34,751 nucleotides of DNA from Purshia tridentata (lineage: Eukaryota > Streptophyta > Magnoliopsida > Rosales > Rosaceae): assembly GCA_003254885.1 (NCBI GenBank), contig QANT01006877.1, positions 1 through 34,751 on the forward strand, given 5' to 3'. The notes below the pieces were generated by a model. The model was not told the DNA's origin, made no database searches, and saw only the letters and a program-made list of their open reading frames with translations. A program made the position numbers and the translations under genes. Positions 19,132-29,900 of this stretch are shown piece by piece; positions within the stretch are counted from its first letter, which is position 1; each line of letters starts with the position of its first letter.

Positions 19132-20582
19132 TCTATTTCACTATTTTATCCAAAAAGATCCTGTTGTGTAATTAAACTCTAATCCAATCTGATTTAACCA
19201 AACAAAAAAAGCTTAACCCGCTTTGAGTATTCGCGGAGATTAATACCAGATTTTTGGTGTTAACCCTCCTAGGGTATTTAAGGAGGGTGCCTGTGTTACA
19301 TATCCAATTTTGGGTTGTGACAATTGCACACTGGCCCCAAAGTACAAGTAGTATTTGTGCAAATTTCTTTTTTGAAAAGCTTATTGGGGTTTAATTATAA
19401 ATTTTCTAAGTTCAAAATTGATGTTGAGTGTCAAAAGTGTGCTAACACTATAAAGTTTGAGAGATTTTTCAGTGTAATCGATATACTGCCATGTAGTGTA
19501 ACTAATATATATGTTATAATATGGGTAAATGTCATGTCCTAAAACAGGGCCTAGAAGTTTTGAGACAAAATGGCTATCATGTTAATGAAATGACTTGTAA
19601 ATGAAAAAGATTTTTGAAGGTCGCAAAAGAAAAACTGTAGAAATTTTTTTCTTTTTATTCTGTCAACGTTAAGGCTACTCACTTAACTTTCCCAACGTGT
19701 CAACCGTTAAGAACATAGTAAGTACATAGTGAAAGCAAAGAAATGATTTGTGAACCCAAATCAAGATTTGAAAACTGAAATCCTTTCAGTAAGAAATAAG
19801 CGCTATTTCAAACCAACTTGAAAACAAGCTCCCTTTTGGAAATCAAGAGTTTATAGGAATTTAATAAGTCTTTCAAAGACAAGGATTTCGACAAGTCGTT
19901 CTCTTGTAAAATAAGAACTCCTTTTCAGATTTAAAGTACGAGCCAGAAGAAACAACAAAGGAGTACGAACTCAGGTAAAGGTAAAACTAAGTAAACAGAA
20001 CTACTTACTCACTTGACAATCGAAGGATCCTCCTCTTCATTCATCAAGTCGTTTAGTGAAGTAATCGATGAAGCAGGGTTCGAAATGTTAGATCCTGACG
20101 CCATCCTTACTCTCCCCAAATTAGTATCTAGGGTACCTGCAAAAGAGTTTGTATAGGGGTGAGCATCACCAAAACAACTAATCACTTGCTCGCCAGTCCA
20201 AAACTTCTTCACACACAGTAAGATACTTGATACAAAAATAAGGATTTCAAGAAAACATGCGTATGAAAAACTTTGAGTCAAACACAAAGATCATGTCGGT
20301 ACGTTCCTAGAGTTTCTAACAATTACATAACAACTAAACAGAGAAAGTAACAAGGAACCCGTCCTCAACCAACAATAAAGCAATCGATAACACAATTAAT
20401 TCACAAGTTTCAAGATATCAATTAAATTAATTAATATTCTCAATAAATCCATGCATGAACATGCAACATGAAAAGTGCCATGCAAGCATACCTAGCTTGA
20501 AGCACACAACAACTATAACCTATTTTAAATAACAGTGGACCTTAGTACCGATAGGCTATCCTATCTACTATCCTACCTTCTC
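19132..20582. other. stretch without a supported gene
   Basis: Contains a small hairpin (ACCCTCCT 19263-19270 with AGGAGGGT 19281-19288). On the minus strand near 20010-20110 a short acidic frame reads MASGSNISNPASSITSLNDL and ends in MNEEEDPSIVK. It follows a TTTTGCAG sequence (20139-20146), reminiscent of the tail region of some gypsy LTRs. No domain is recognised, so it is not called as a gene. One possible reading is a decayed minus-strand LTR beginning near 19532 (TGTCATGTCC). Confidence 0.4.
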
Positions 20583-20745
20583 AAAAGTTGCCACATGTAC
20601 ATCTATTTTTCTATTTTTACAAATTTTGAAAATGAATTAAAAATAGCTCTGGACTCAGAAAAATACAAGGAAAATTTTTACAAATTCTTGACTAGTACGA
20701 ATTTACTATGTAGTCAAATTACCAATTTTCTCTTCAAGAGTTTTC
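20583..20745 (+). repeat. large inverted repeat, left arm
   Basis: The sequence from AAAAGTTGCCACATGTACAT to CTTCAAGAGTTTTCAG is found inverted at 21066-21250 with moderate divergence. The conceptual frames of the two arms share NFENELKIA-like and SQITNFLFKSF segments, which only reflects the repeat and is not evidence of a protein. Confidence 0.85.
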
Positions 20746-21065
20746 AGAATATTTCAGAAGTTTAAATTTATTTCTAGAAAATTAAAATATTCTAGACTCT
20801 TTGAAAATTAATAAACTCCTAAATCCAAAACACATAAGGTCTACACCATTGGTCTTCTAAAAAATAACTCTACCTTTCTTGTGAACACTTGCTACTCAAA
20901 ACAACTCTTGGTCTTAGAGGAAAATAAATTCAATAAAAATTCTAGAATTTCCATAAAATCTCGAAAGAATTTTCTAAAATAGAATTTTGGTAATTTCTAA
21001 ATTTTTTTTTTAATTCTTTTGAGACTTTCTGGAAATACTATAAAAAAAATTTGGAATTTCGAAAT

Positions 21066-21250
21066 TTTCTAAAAACTCTTGAAGAGAAAATTGGTAATTT
21101 GACTCCTTAGTAAATAAGTACTAGTCAAGACAAATCTGTAATAATTTTTCATATATTTTTCTGAACCTGAAGCTATTTTTAATTCATTTTCAAGGTTTGT
21201 AAAATAAAAAAATAGAAATAGAAAAATAAATGTACATGTGGCCACTTTTA
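21066..21250 (-). repeat. large inverted repeat, right arm
   Basis: Inverted partner of 20583-20745 with a spacer of about 320 bp. The arm is about 20 bp longer through small insertions. Weaker similarity seems to continue into the spacer. It may be a foldback transposon or two opposite copies of one repeat. Confidence 0.85.
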
Positions 21251-21497
21251 ATTGGTCATCGAAGTTATAAATGGACCAAAAAAACCCTAAAGATTTAGAT
21301 GAAGGTGGTAACTTGCAAACAAAATTTAATTCAAGGGGCAACTTGCTTCAATTTTTAAATTAGGTGGTAACATGCAAATCAAGCAAAAGTTCAGATGAGT
21401 ATCTTGTTAAAAAGCCATGATCATTTTGACATAGGACATAATTGTTCATTCAAGTATTAAATTGGTGTTGGATAAAATAAGAAAATTATTGGTACCA

Positions 21498-21507
21498 ATA
21501 AAATTAC
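21498..21507. repeat. 10-bp target duplication, left (ATAAAATTAC)
   Basis: Exact repeat of 21708-21717 on the other side of the 200-bp MITE. Confidence 0.85.
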
Positions 21508-21707
21508 AATAATGCTATTCTTACCATATTTTTATACTATGTTTGTTGTACTATCTTACTTGTCATTATTGTATTGACAGTATATTTCTTTATTTTTAGG
21601 GTTTTTATTTTTATTTTTTTAGTGTCCAATGTATAAATGCCATATAAATTGCTACATAAGATGGTATATAATTATGGTATAAAAATATGGTAAGTGTAAG
21701 ATTGTTG
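21508..21707. mobile_element. 200-bp MITE
   Basis: The ends form an imperfect inverted repeat of about 35-50 bp, with the shared core CTTACCATATTTTTATAC at both termini. The element is exactly 200 bp between two copies of ATAAAATTAC. A 9-10-bp duplication suggests the Mutator superfamily. It has no coding capacity, and the AT-rich interior is mostly self-complementary. Confidence 0.85.
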
Positions 21708-21717
21708 ATAAAATTAC
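21708..21717. repeat. 10-bp target duplication, right (ATAAAATTAC)
   Basis: Exact repeat of 21498-21507. Confidence 0.85.
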
Positions 21718-21911
21718 TCATTATCTGTTCATGTTAAAAATTGGAGAATGCATATATAGAATTTCCTTTTGTCGCATTGTTGGAAATAATTAAAGTATAT
21801 GATGTGGCTGAAGGAATGTTAGCTACAATTGCCTAGGCCTTTCAAATTATAAATTAAGAAAAGATATTTAATAAAGTTAATTCCCTCTTTTTCCCCTACT
21901 GAACAGAAGAA

Positions 21912-22402
21912 AGTGAATTTTTATGTACACCCAACAATCTTCTCATTTTATCCGACACCATTTTAAATTAAGCTTTTACCATTATATACGCTAGGGTGAA
22001 AGACCATTAAGGGCAATTGAATAAAAAAATAAAAAAAATGTCATTCTTTCCATACCTAACAACTTCATCACCTTACTCTCTTCCTCCCAAACTCACCTTC
22101 AACCTCACTGTCATAAATAAACTCCAAACCCTAAACTAATTGTTGTCCTTATATCATTCAATCAAAGATGTTTTGATGAATGAAGAGTCAAATTGTTGTT
22201 TGAGAACCTTCTAATGAGTTCTGTGCTGTAATTTTTTCGTGTTTATAGACACTATGAATGAATCTGAGATCACACAGTGTTTGATTGTCACCCACTAAAC
22301 ACGATGACATTATTCTTTGGGCAGAGACCAAATGTTGATAACTTAATTGACATGAGACCACCAAATAAGTTTAAGATATTCAATCGATGCCCACCAAATA
22401 TG
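21912..22402. mobile_element. Mutator-like non-autonomous element, left part
   Basis: The left end (GAATTTTTATGTACACCCAA, then CAATCT and TTATCCGACACC) matches the right end of the 27863-28813 element read on the minus strand (GAATTTCTATTTATACCCAA, CAATCT, TTATCCGACACC). Inside, both have a TCACTC/TCCTC-rich stretch, a GATGAATGA segment and a TTTTTCxxxTTTT stretch in the same order. The right end could not be found. A 540-bp hAT-like element interrupts it at 22411, and similar AT-rich sequence resumes after 22958. Confidence 0.6.
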
Positions 22403-22410
22403 GTTATGAT
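22403..22410. repeat. 8-bp target duplication, left (GTTATGAT)
   Basis: Matches GTTAGGAT at 22951-22958 with one mismatch. Confidence 0.65.
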
Positions 22411-22950
22411 TTGGGGTGGGCGATGGGTGGGGTGGGTCTGGTGGGAGCTCAACCTGCCACCACCCGTATAGTCAATGGGTGGGGCGGTTGCAAGTTAATC
22501 AGAGAGCGGGTTGGAGCGGGTGGCTAGCGGGTGGCCGTTTAAGTATAGTGGAAATTAAAGAGGGTGAAGGTTGGTTTATATGTATGCCGACCTCTCAAAA
22601 TTAAAGCAAATTATTTATGTATATACTTAAGATGATGTTAATAACTCTCATTTCACCCATAAAGAAAACCTTATCTCCAAAATATGGAAACAATGTTCTT
22701 AAATTACATAAATGAGAAAAGTGATGAATAAGGTAATTATGTAAATAGATAATAATTTTATTAGCTCTTGACTCTTGTAGAAAATATCCATTTTATTCCC
22801 TTTATTCCATAATCGATTAAACAGGTGGTAATGGGCGTTGGAGGAGGAAACACAAATTCGAGCTGTCAATTATTGGGTGAGTCGGGTGGAGACTAAAGGG
22901 GTGGTGGGTCGGGCGGTAACTGGGGGTGGGCGAGTTGATGCCGACCCCTA
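22411..22950. mobile_element. 540-bp hAT-like non-autonomous element
   Basis: The left end is TTGGGGTGGGC. The right end on the minus strand is TAGGGGTCGGCATC. A TAGGGGTGGxx terminus is common among plant hAT elements. G-rich GGTGGGCGGG-like subterminal motifs lie at both ends, the middle is AT-rich, and no transposase is seen. The flanking 8-mers differ at one base. The small open frames at its left end are products of the G-rich repeats. Confidence 0.7.
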
Positions 22951-22958
22951 GTTAGGAT
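22951..22958. repeat. 8-bp target duplication, right (GTTAGGAT)
   Basis: Partner of 22403-22410, one mismatch. Confidence 0.65.
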
Positions 22959-23570
22959 ATATGGTAGGTGCCAACCGAATGATCTGTGAGTAGAATCCCA
23001 AGTGCAAATTCAAAAACAATTCTATAGAAGTTCATAAACAACAATACATGATTCAAAAATGTATAAATGCCTAAAATTATCACGAGTCCAAATGATCCAC
23101 AAAATCTAATAAGTTATTCAAAGACGAATTCGACTGAGAGTCAACGAAACATCTAGACTTATTCAGTAGGAAGCCACCAAATGTATCACAACTATTCAAA
23201 ACCCAACTGCCGAATGACTAGTATATATTCGAAGGGCGAACCAACCGACACCAATATCGCAATAACAAAAACCCAAAAGCAAAGGAACTCTAACCCACTA
23301 TAATCTTCAATAATTGCTAGAGATGCAAGAGTAACAAGATGGGTGAAAGTTGAAACTAATGTTGTAAAACTAAAGTTACTAAGGCTAGTAGGTCGAATTT
23401 GTGACTGTTAAAGGAGATGGACAATGTTGGCATATACAACACCAATACCAATCAATTGCTTTGAGTGTCCGAAATGCATAAAATTATTTCATTTATAAAA
23501 TTGGATAAATTTGCAAAACAAGTGTAACATGCCTGTTTTTTTTTTTCTCCTCTCTTCAAATGGCGTTTCT
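22959..23570. other. AT-rich intergenic stretch
   Basis: The first ~150 bp may be the continuation of the interrupted Mutator-like element. The remainder shows no gene or repeat boundary. Confidence 0.4.
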
Positions 23571-23871
23571 GTATTCAGCGATGTGTGGCGCATGGAATCT
23601 AAGCCAAAACATGGGAAAAGCAGTTGAAATGAAACAAAGTGGCCCATGTAAAGGGAATTTCATAATACTAGCCTACAATTAGTTGCTTCGGTTACAGATC
23701 AAAGAGGTTGTACATATACCTGAAACTAAATAAACATATCACCTACTCTCATCATACACGCTGCATCTAACCTCATCTCCTTCAAATTTACCAAGTTCCC
23801 TCAATTAGATTAACATGCATTGTTGTTTCCTTTTCTTTCTTGGGCAAATAAAGTAAGAATTATCAACAAGC
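23571..23871 (-). other. probable CBP80 3' UTR and flank
   Basis: Sequence directly downstream of the CBP80 stop on the minus strand, with T-rich runs and TGTAA/TGTATG motifs of the sort found near plant cleavage sites. No clear AATAAA places the poly(A) site. Confidence 0.35.
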
Positions 23872-23979
23872 CTAACCATCAATTGGTCGACGGAGACCAC
23901 AATAAATTGCTTTGCGAATCAGAGGATGCACTTCTTCAGTTATAACCTCTGCATCCAGCTTCTCCATGTGAGGCCATAT
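23872..23979 (-). CDS. CBP80: CBP80 last exon with stop
   Basis: 108 bp, 35 codons plus TAG (23872-23874), after acceptor CTCAG. Encodes IWPHMEKLDAEVITEEVHPL and IRKAIYCGLRRPIDG. IWPHMEKL is the conserved final helix of plant CBP80; the last dozen residues are variable in the family. Confidence 0.95.
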   Translation of the reverse strand: MWPHMEKLDAEVITEEVHPLIRKAIYCGLRRPIDG

Positions 23980-26900
23980 CTGAGAGGTACATACACAAGG
24001 TCAGAAATTCGGTAGCAAAGAATACTAAGAATGCACAAATGATTACATAATGCATTAAGAATGTCTATAAAACTTCAACTGACAGCCAAGCCCTAGGATC
24101 TTCCCTTGGTTTTGACACAAAAATTACATATTTGGCAAATTCAATAAAAGGATACTGTAACTTCCCAGTCGTGTGCCCAGTAGAGATATAGATTTCTGTT
24201 TATCGTCTTACAAATTTTATAAAACATTATAAAAGGAGTTATAAAGACACATTTCCGGCCAACGAGCTACGGGCTAGGATACAGGACTAATTATCATATC
24301 TAGTAGTGGTAGAGGCATGAACTTGTCTCAGCAGGGGCATAACACTGACTCTATAACACAAACATTAACATTCTGCCATTTGGAAGCAAGACCTCCATCG
24401 CTTCATCTAACCATTAATATAATTCAATAATTATATAACGCACAATGTTGTTATCTTAAATTGTCATATACATTATATTAAAGCTACAAGGTAATAAACA
24501 ACTGATATACATTAACAGTTAAAAAACTGAATACCCATTCCATAGTAGTTCCATTTAAGCTTCATCAAACAAAAACCAATATCCCATAACAAATATAAAC
24601 TTGGCTAACATAACAAATAACAAATTTAACACAAGAATATTACAACCCATTCAATAATTTCAATACCATAATTCTCATCCCAATCCTAATAGGCAACAAC
24701 CATTAACCCTTTGATTTCGGTTCTCGAACAAAAACCCACAAGAACAGAACCAATTTCAGCTTCAACTAATACATGGTAACATTTAATTTCCACTTAAAGC
24801 TTAATTATATGTTTGATTAACCAGACAAATGAATAAAAGATTTTCTAATATAATATTTATTTTATAACTGACAATCAAACTTTATAAAATTGCAGGAAAG
24901 AATGGAGAAAATTTCACCACGATAATTTCATTTTGTTCGGTTTCATTTTCTTAATTTCGTCCAAAACAATTAAGCATTATATGAACGGAGAGCGCAACAA
25001 ATGTTGTGATAATTACTTAAGATGGGAAATAAGATGCAAAATACTATAGAAAAAGATTAATTCAAAGAAGCTAATGAAATAAGACAGGGCTCCCCCACCC
25101 TGTCCCCCTGTCCCCCTTCTCTCCCCCAAATGGGAAAATTGAAGTAAGATGGGTACCTAGCTAAAGACGTGTGTGTATATATATATATACACACACATAC
25201 ACATATACATATAGTCCTTCCCTAGATAGAAAATTTCAAAATTTGCGGATGCCAACAGAGCGACATGGTGCTGACATGAACTGGCTGCAGCACATCTTGA
25301 CTATGTCGACACCATATCGTCAACGCTTTGTCAGCATCCACAGTTTGCAAATGTCCTCTCTAGAGAAAATCCCTACATATATTTATATATATATAAACCT
25401 TCCAATGAGAAATCCCTCATTTAGTGTTAAATGAGGGATCCCCTTAAGGGTCCACACAAGTCGTTTTGTGTCAATCTGAACAATTTATTTTTAACATCTC
25501 CATTGATAAATTATTTTTACAAAAAATTAGCCAAATCAGAAATCATTTGCCTATCTAATTTTGATCAAGAAAATAGAGAGAGAGAGAGAGAGAGAGCTTC
25601 CATCGAGGGATCCCTTATAGTTATATGATAGATACGCAAACAAGGTAACACGGTCGAAGAAAGTTTTGAAGGGGGATTTGAACTAATTGGGGTTATGATT
25701 AGTTACTGCCTAAAATATTGGGAATCAACTTACACAATACATTCTATTAAGGAGAGTGACATGCTTTGTAATTATGGGAGGACTCTTAGGTTTGTTTTAA
25801 TGCTAGATAGCTGCAAATTTTAATTAATCTACCAACCAAAAATCAGTGGGTTAGAAGTTATAATAGAGTTACATAAAGTGGATTCCAATTAACCCATTAT
25901 TTTATCATCATATCCTTGCCACTTTTTTTTTCTTTTTCTTTTTTTGGGGATTCAAAGATTATTCTACAAAACACATACCTGTGCATAATATGAATTTGCA
26001 TTTATTTGGAAGTAATAAGTCATCAAAGGGATTAGATAGATTTTTGTTTTTTAAATGTATACATAAAAAAAAAATTGGTGAAATAAATTGGAGATGTGCA
26101 GCAACTCTATGCAATTGTACAGCTAGACAGGCAGAGTGGGTGTGACATGTCAAAATGTGTTGGGAAGAGTAAAATACAAGGGAAAACTCTAGTTAAGAAA
26201 AAAGTCTACATACATTAGGATCGTTCCAAGGAGCACAATCCAAAGAAAACAAATAGTATACCAAAAAGAAAGAAAAAGACAACACTACAATCGTGAAGAA
26301 ACTAAAAACATATAAGAAGTGCAAAGTGAAACTGTCACTTCACTTTAAAATGAAAAAAAAAGGATAAAAGAAGTCAGAAAAGAACAAGACCCACTACACT
26401 GTATTTACCTCAGAAGCATATTGCCTTGAGAAGGCCTTGAGGTATCCTAAAGTCGATAGGCACCACTGCTCTTTTTCACCTACATTATATACATTATTTG
26501 TCCTCCCACCATTCAATTGACTGCCAAAATTAAAAGAACAAGTTAGATACACATCACTTGAATATCATTACAAGGAATGTCAAAGCAATTTATTTTTTTC
26601 ATATTGAAAAAGAAGTTTATAAAAGAAAGAACAGATACAAGACAAGATGGGCAAGAAGTCCATAAGAAGGTAGTCAACTACCAAGGACTAACAGCAGGTA
26701 CTTTACAATCAACTTAAAAGTCCCACCCAATCAAAGATGAACTATAGGCAAAAGAACTTCCCCAAAATGTTGAGACAGCCTGTATACACGAGTACCTAAT
26801 GTCCCAAACCGTACTTCTAAAAAAAACAAAAAAAAAAATCTACTTTTCCCAAAGATGATCCACCTTGTCAAAACGTTTATAATTTCTTTACAATAAAAAA

Positions 26901-29900
26901 GTCCAAAAAGAACCCAATAGCTTCCTTTTTGGGCCCAACTCCCAAAACAATATACAACAGGAGGAGCAGTTTCTAGGACAAACCCACTCCACTCCAAACA
27001 AGCACAGCAGCCCCTACAAATATGAAAAGGAGCAACGTAAAAAGGCATTTTCCTATGATAACATGATAGATGTACTTACTCCTAACGATAGAGTACCCCT
27101 AGGAATCTTGTGAGTACAGGAAACACTACAACCATTTTCCTAATGCTTTGCTCATTTTCAATGAGTTTCCAAAAGTTAATCCTCCTCTATCTTTTGATCT
27201 TTGTACATTTTATCCAAACTTAATAAATGATCCTTCCTCATCACTCCCCTCCCAGACAAAGTTCCTATCTTCTGAACATGCAATTTCTAAAGCGTCAATC
27301 TATTGGCCTCCTTTAATGATTGATCAATGCTGAAGCTGGAAGTTTCCATACATCTGGACCAAGAATAAATTTATATATAAATATATATGATTAAATATGT
27401 TCTATCTTTTTTGGTGGAGGGCAAGCGAAACCTTCTTTTAGGTCTTCCATTCTCATCGTCAACATCCATTGCTGATGATTCTTCAAGGTCAACAACCATA
27501 GAATCTGCATGAATCGACTTTAATTGCTGCAATGTAACACCTTTGGATGCATCTGGCAGCCGCTCCGTCAACACTTTCAAGAAGTTTTTGTACAGAGACA
27601 TGAACAATGCCTGCAACATGCCAACCATGTTTAGCACACTAAAAAGAAATGTAGAGCAGTAGAAGTGACTTTTAATCAAAGGAAGGGAAACCGAGTGATT
27701 GATTAATTGAAAATAAACATTCCAAGCATTGATTAGTACATTCAACCCATTCCAGAAATGTTTGGGTAGACCACGAAAATGGAATAAAAGAAATTAAGTG
27801 AGGAGCGCACATACAGCATATGATTTTTGTAATAACATTTAATGCGCTAGAAGAATTGTAAAGGGAAATTTTAGCCATATCCAACAATTTTCTTTTAATA
27901 CCCAACATATATTTTAAACTTGAATAGACCATTTTATCCCTAAGTAAAATTATCAATAAGGACAAATTAGGACTTAAAAAATCAAATTTTCTTTCCATAC
28001 CCAACACCTAATACCCAACTCCTTTACCAGACCTAACCTAATCATCCTCACTCATCCTCACTCTCACTCACACACTCTCACACTCACACTAACATCAAAT
28101 TAAACCCTAACATCAAAACAAAGGTTTTTAAGTAGATGAATGATGAAATCGTACCCTATAAGCCTCCAAATGATGTATGCATGGATTTTGTGTAATTTTT
28201 CCGCATTTTTTCATGTTTTAGACGTTTTAGGAATTTTTTGTTTGGGACGTGTTCGGCGAACCAGAACCGAACACGACTACAATGTTCAATTGAAGCCGGC
28301 CGAACAAATGAGAAATGTCAGGTTGATGCCAACCAAAGATTTGCGACGAACTCGGCAGACAAGAACCGAATGGCCTCCGACAATATAAATGAATCCAACC
28401 CAAAATCCACCAAAAACTCAAACCAATGGATAAAATTCATATAAAAACAACAAACCCATCATAAAATATGTTTAATCTATCCAAAATAAAAAATAAAAAG
28501 CTTAAGGACTGAGATTGGGTGTTCTATTCAGTGATGGTGAGGGGAATATGGCAGCTATTAGGTATGGTGTTGGCCTGTTGGGTATAGCTGTTGTGTAAAT
28601 GCTTGGGTTGTGAGAGAAATTTATTATTGTTGGGTTGTGTAAAATTGTGAGTAAGGAGAGATTAAAATAATGGGTTGGGTATCTATTAATAAGGGTAATG
28701 TGGTAATTGAAGTTGGGTAAAATAAAAAAAAACTAATTTGAAAAAGGTAGGTGTCGGATAAATTAAGAAATTAGGTAATAAAAAAAGATTGTTGGGTATA
28801 AATAGAAATTCCCAATTGTAAATTATCAAGAGGCTATCACTAAAAAATATATTGTATGCAAGCTGAACAGAAACAGCATTTTGGTGGTGTGTCTCTCACC
28901 CATATTCCACACTGGGGCACATTGTAATGACTCATATATTAAGAGAGAAAAAGACTCTTCATGCCAAACACAGCTGGGGAGGAGGGGGGCAAAAATATTT
29001 TCTTGCTCACAAGTGAAACACTTGGCTGGATAATTAAGGCATTGCTACACAATTCCTAAAGTGCTCAAGATACATTCAAAATGCCATATCAATGAAGCAG
29101 ATAGATTCAAGATTGCACATCGACATCGATGCAGAAGATACTATTAATCTACCCTTGTTGAGGTGAGGAAAGGTAAGCAATGCACTGTTGCCTGGCTGTA
29201 AAAACATACTGCACCTTTGCCACATGCCCAACCAAGTAAATTATCTAAGCCTCCATTTATAATCGCATTTTAATATTCTAAAGTATTTTTAATTATATTA
29301 TGTACCTAAAACATGAAAATATATGCCTCATTTTCTATCAATTGTAAGAAAAAGGATCCTGGCAGATTAATCATAACCTAAAACATGAAAATATATGCCT
29401 CATTTTCTATGAATTGTAAGAAAAAGGATCCTGGCAGATTAATCATAGGAAAGAGGTGTTAATAATTTTTTTAGCTTTTTGTATTCACTACCTCAAATTC
29501 ATCAAGGGCTCGTGAAAGCAGAGCCTCCTTAGCCTCTAAAGATTCTCGTACAGACACTTCCTCCTCCTTTGCCTTTTCAGCATATGATTTCAAACGCTTC
29601 AGCCTCACAGGATTTTCCCCAAGGACAGGTTCACCATCCATAAGTGAGAGCTTTGACTCAGCAGCCACTAACTCTGCTTTTGCTTTTGCTGCAGCTTCTT
29701 CAGCAGATATGATACTCGTTTTCAGAGATGAAATCTCCTTCCTTAGATCACTTACACGGTTATATGTCTTGCTAACTGCATTTCCTAAAATCTGTTGAGA
29801 GGAATGGTAGACAAATATATGAATTAAAAAAAAAAAATGAAGATAAAAGATGCAACATTAATACTCTATCGAACAATGAATAACACATGATCACCAGTTT

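Larger units (their letters stand above)
23980..26408 (-). other. CBP80 last intron, 2429 bp
   Basis: AT-rich and non-coding. Holds a 28-bp palindromic GT/TA/AC microsatellite (25169-25196), an imperfect inverted repeat (25217-25374), a 12-bp-stem hairpin (25412-25439) and an (AG)11 run (25575-25596). Confidence 0.85.
27611..29491 (-). other. CBP80 intron between exons e and f, 1881 bp
   Basis: Half of it is the 951-bp Mutator-like element. It also carries a 72-bp tandem duplication near its 5' end. No additional exon is recognisable. Confidence 0.85.

Noticed and set aside
20535..21341. Similar ORFs on opposite strands suggesting a conserved protein
   Set aside because: They are the two arms of one inverted repeat translated in opposite directions; the similarity is at the DNA level.
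19532..21445. Possible single transposon with TGTCATGTCC/GGACAT ends
   Set aside because: The terminal similarity is faint and no target duplication matches on the two sides.
22277..22604. Gly/Trp-rich short ORFs
   Set aside because: Generated by the GGTGGG-type ends of a hAT-like element.
26731..27048. 105-codon minus-strand ORF inside the intron between CBP80 exons f and g
   Set aside because: It shows no similarity to CBP80, starts and ends inside intron sequence, and the phase between flanking exons is already continuous without it.
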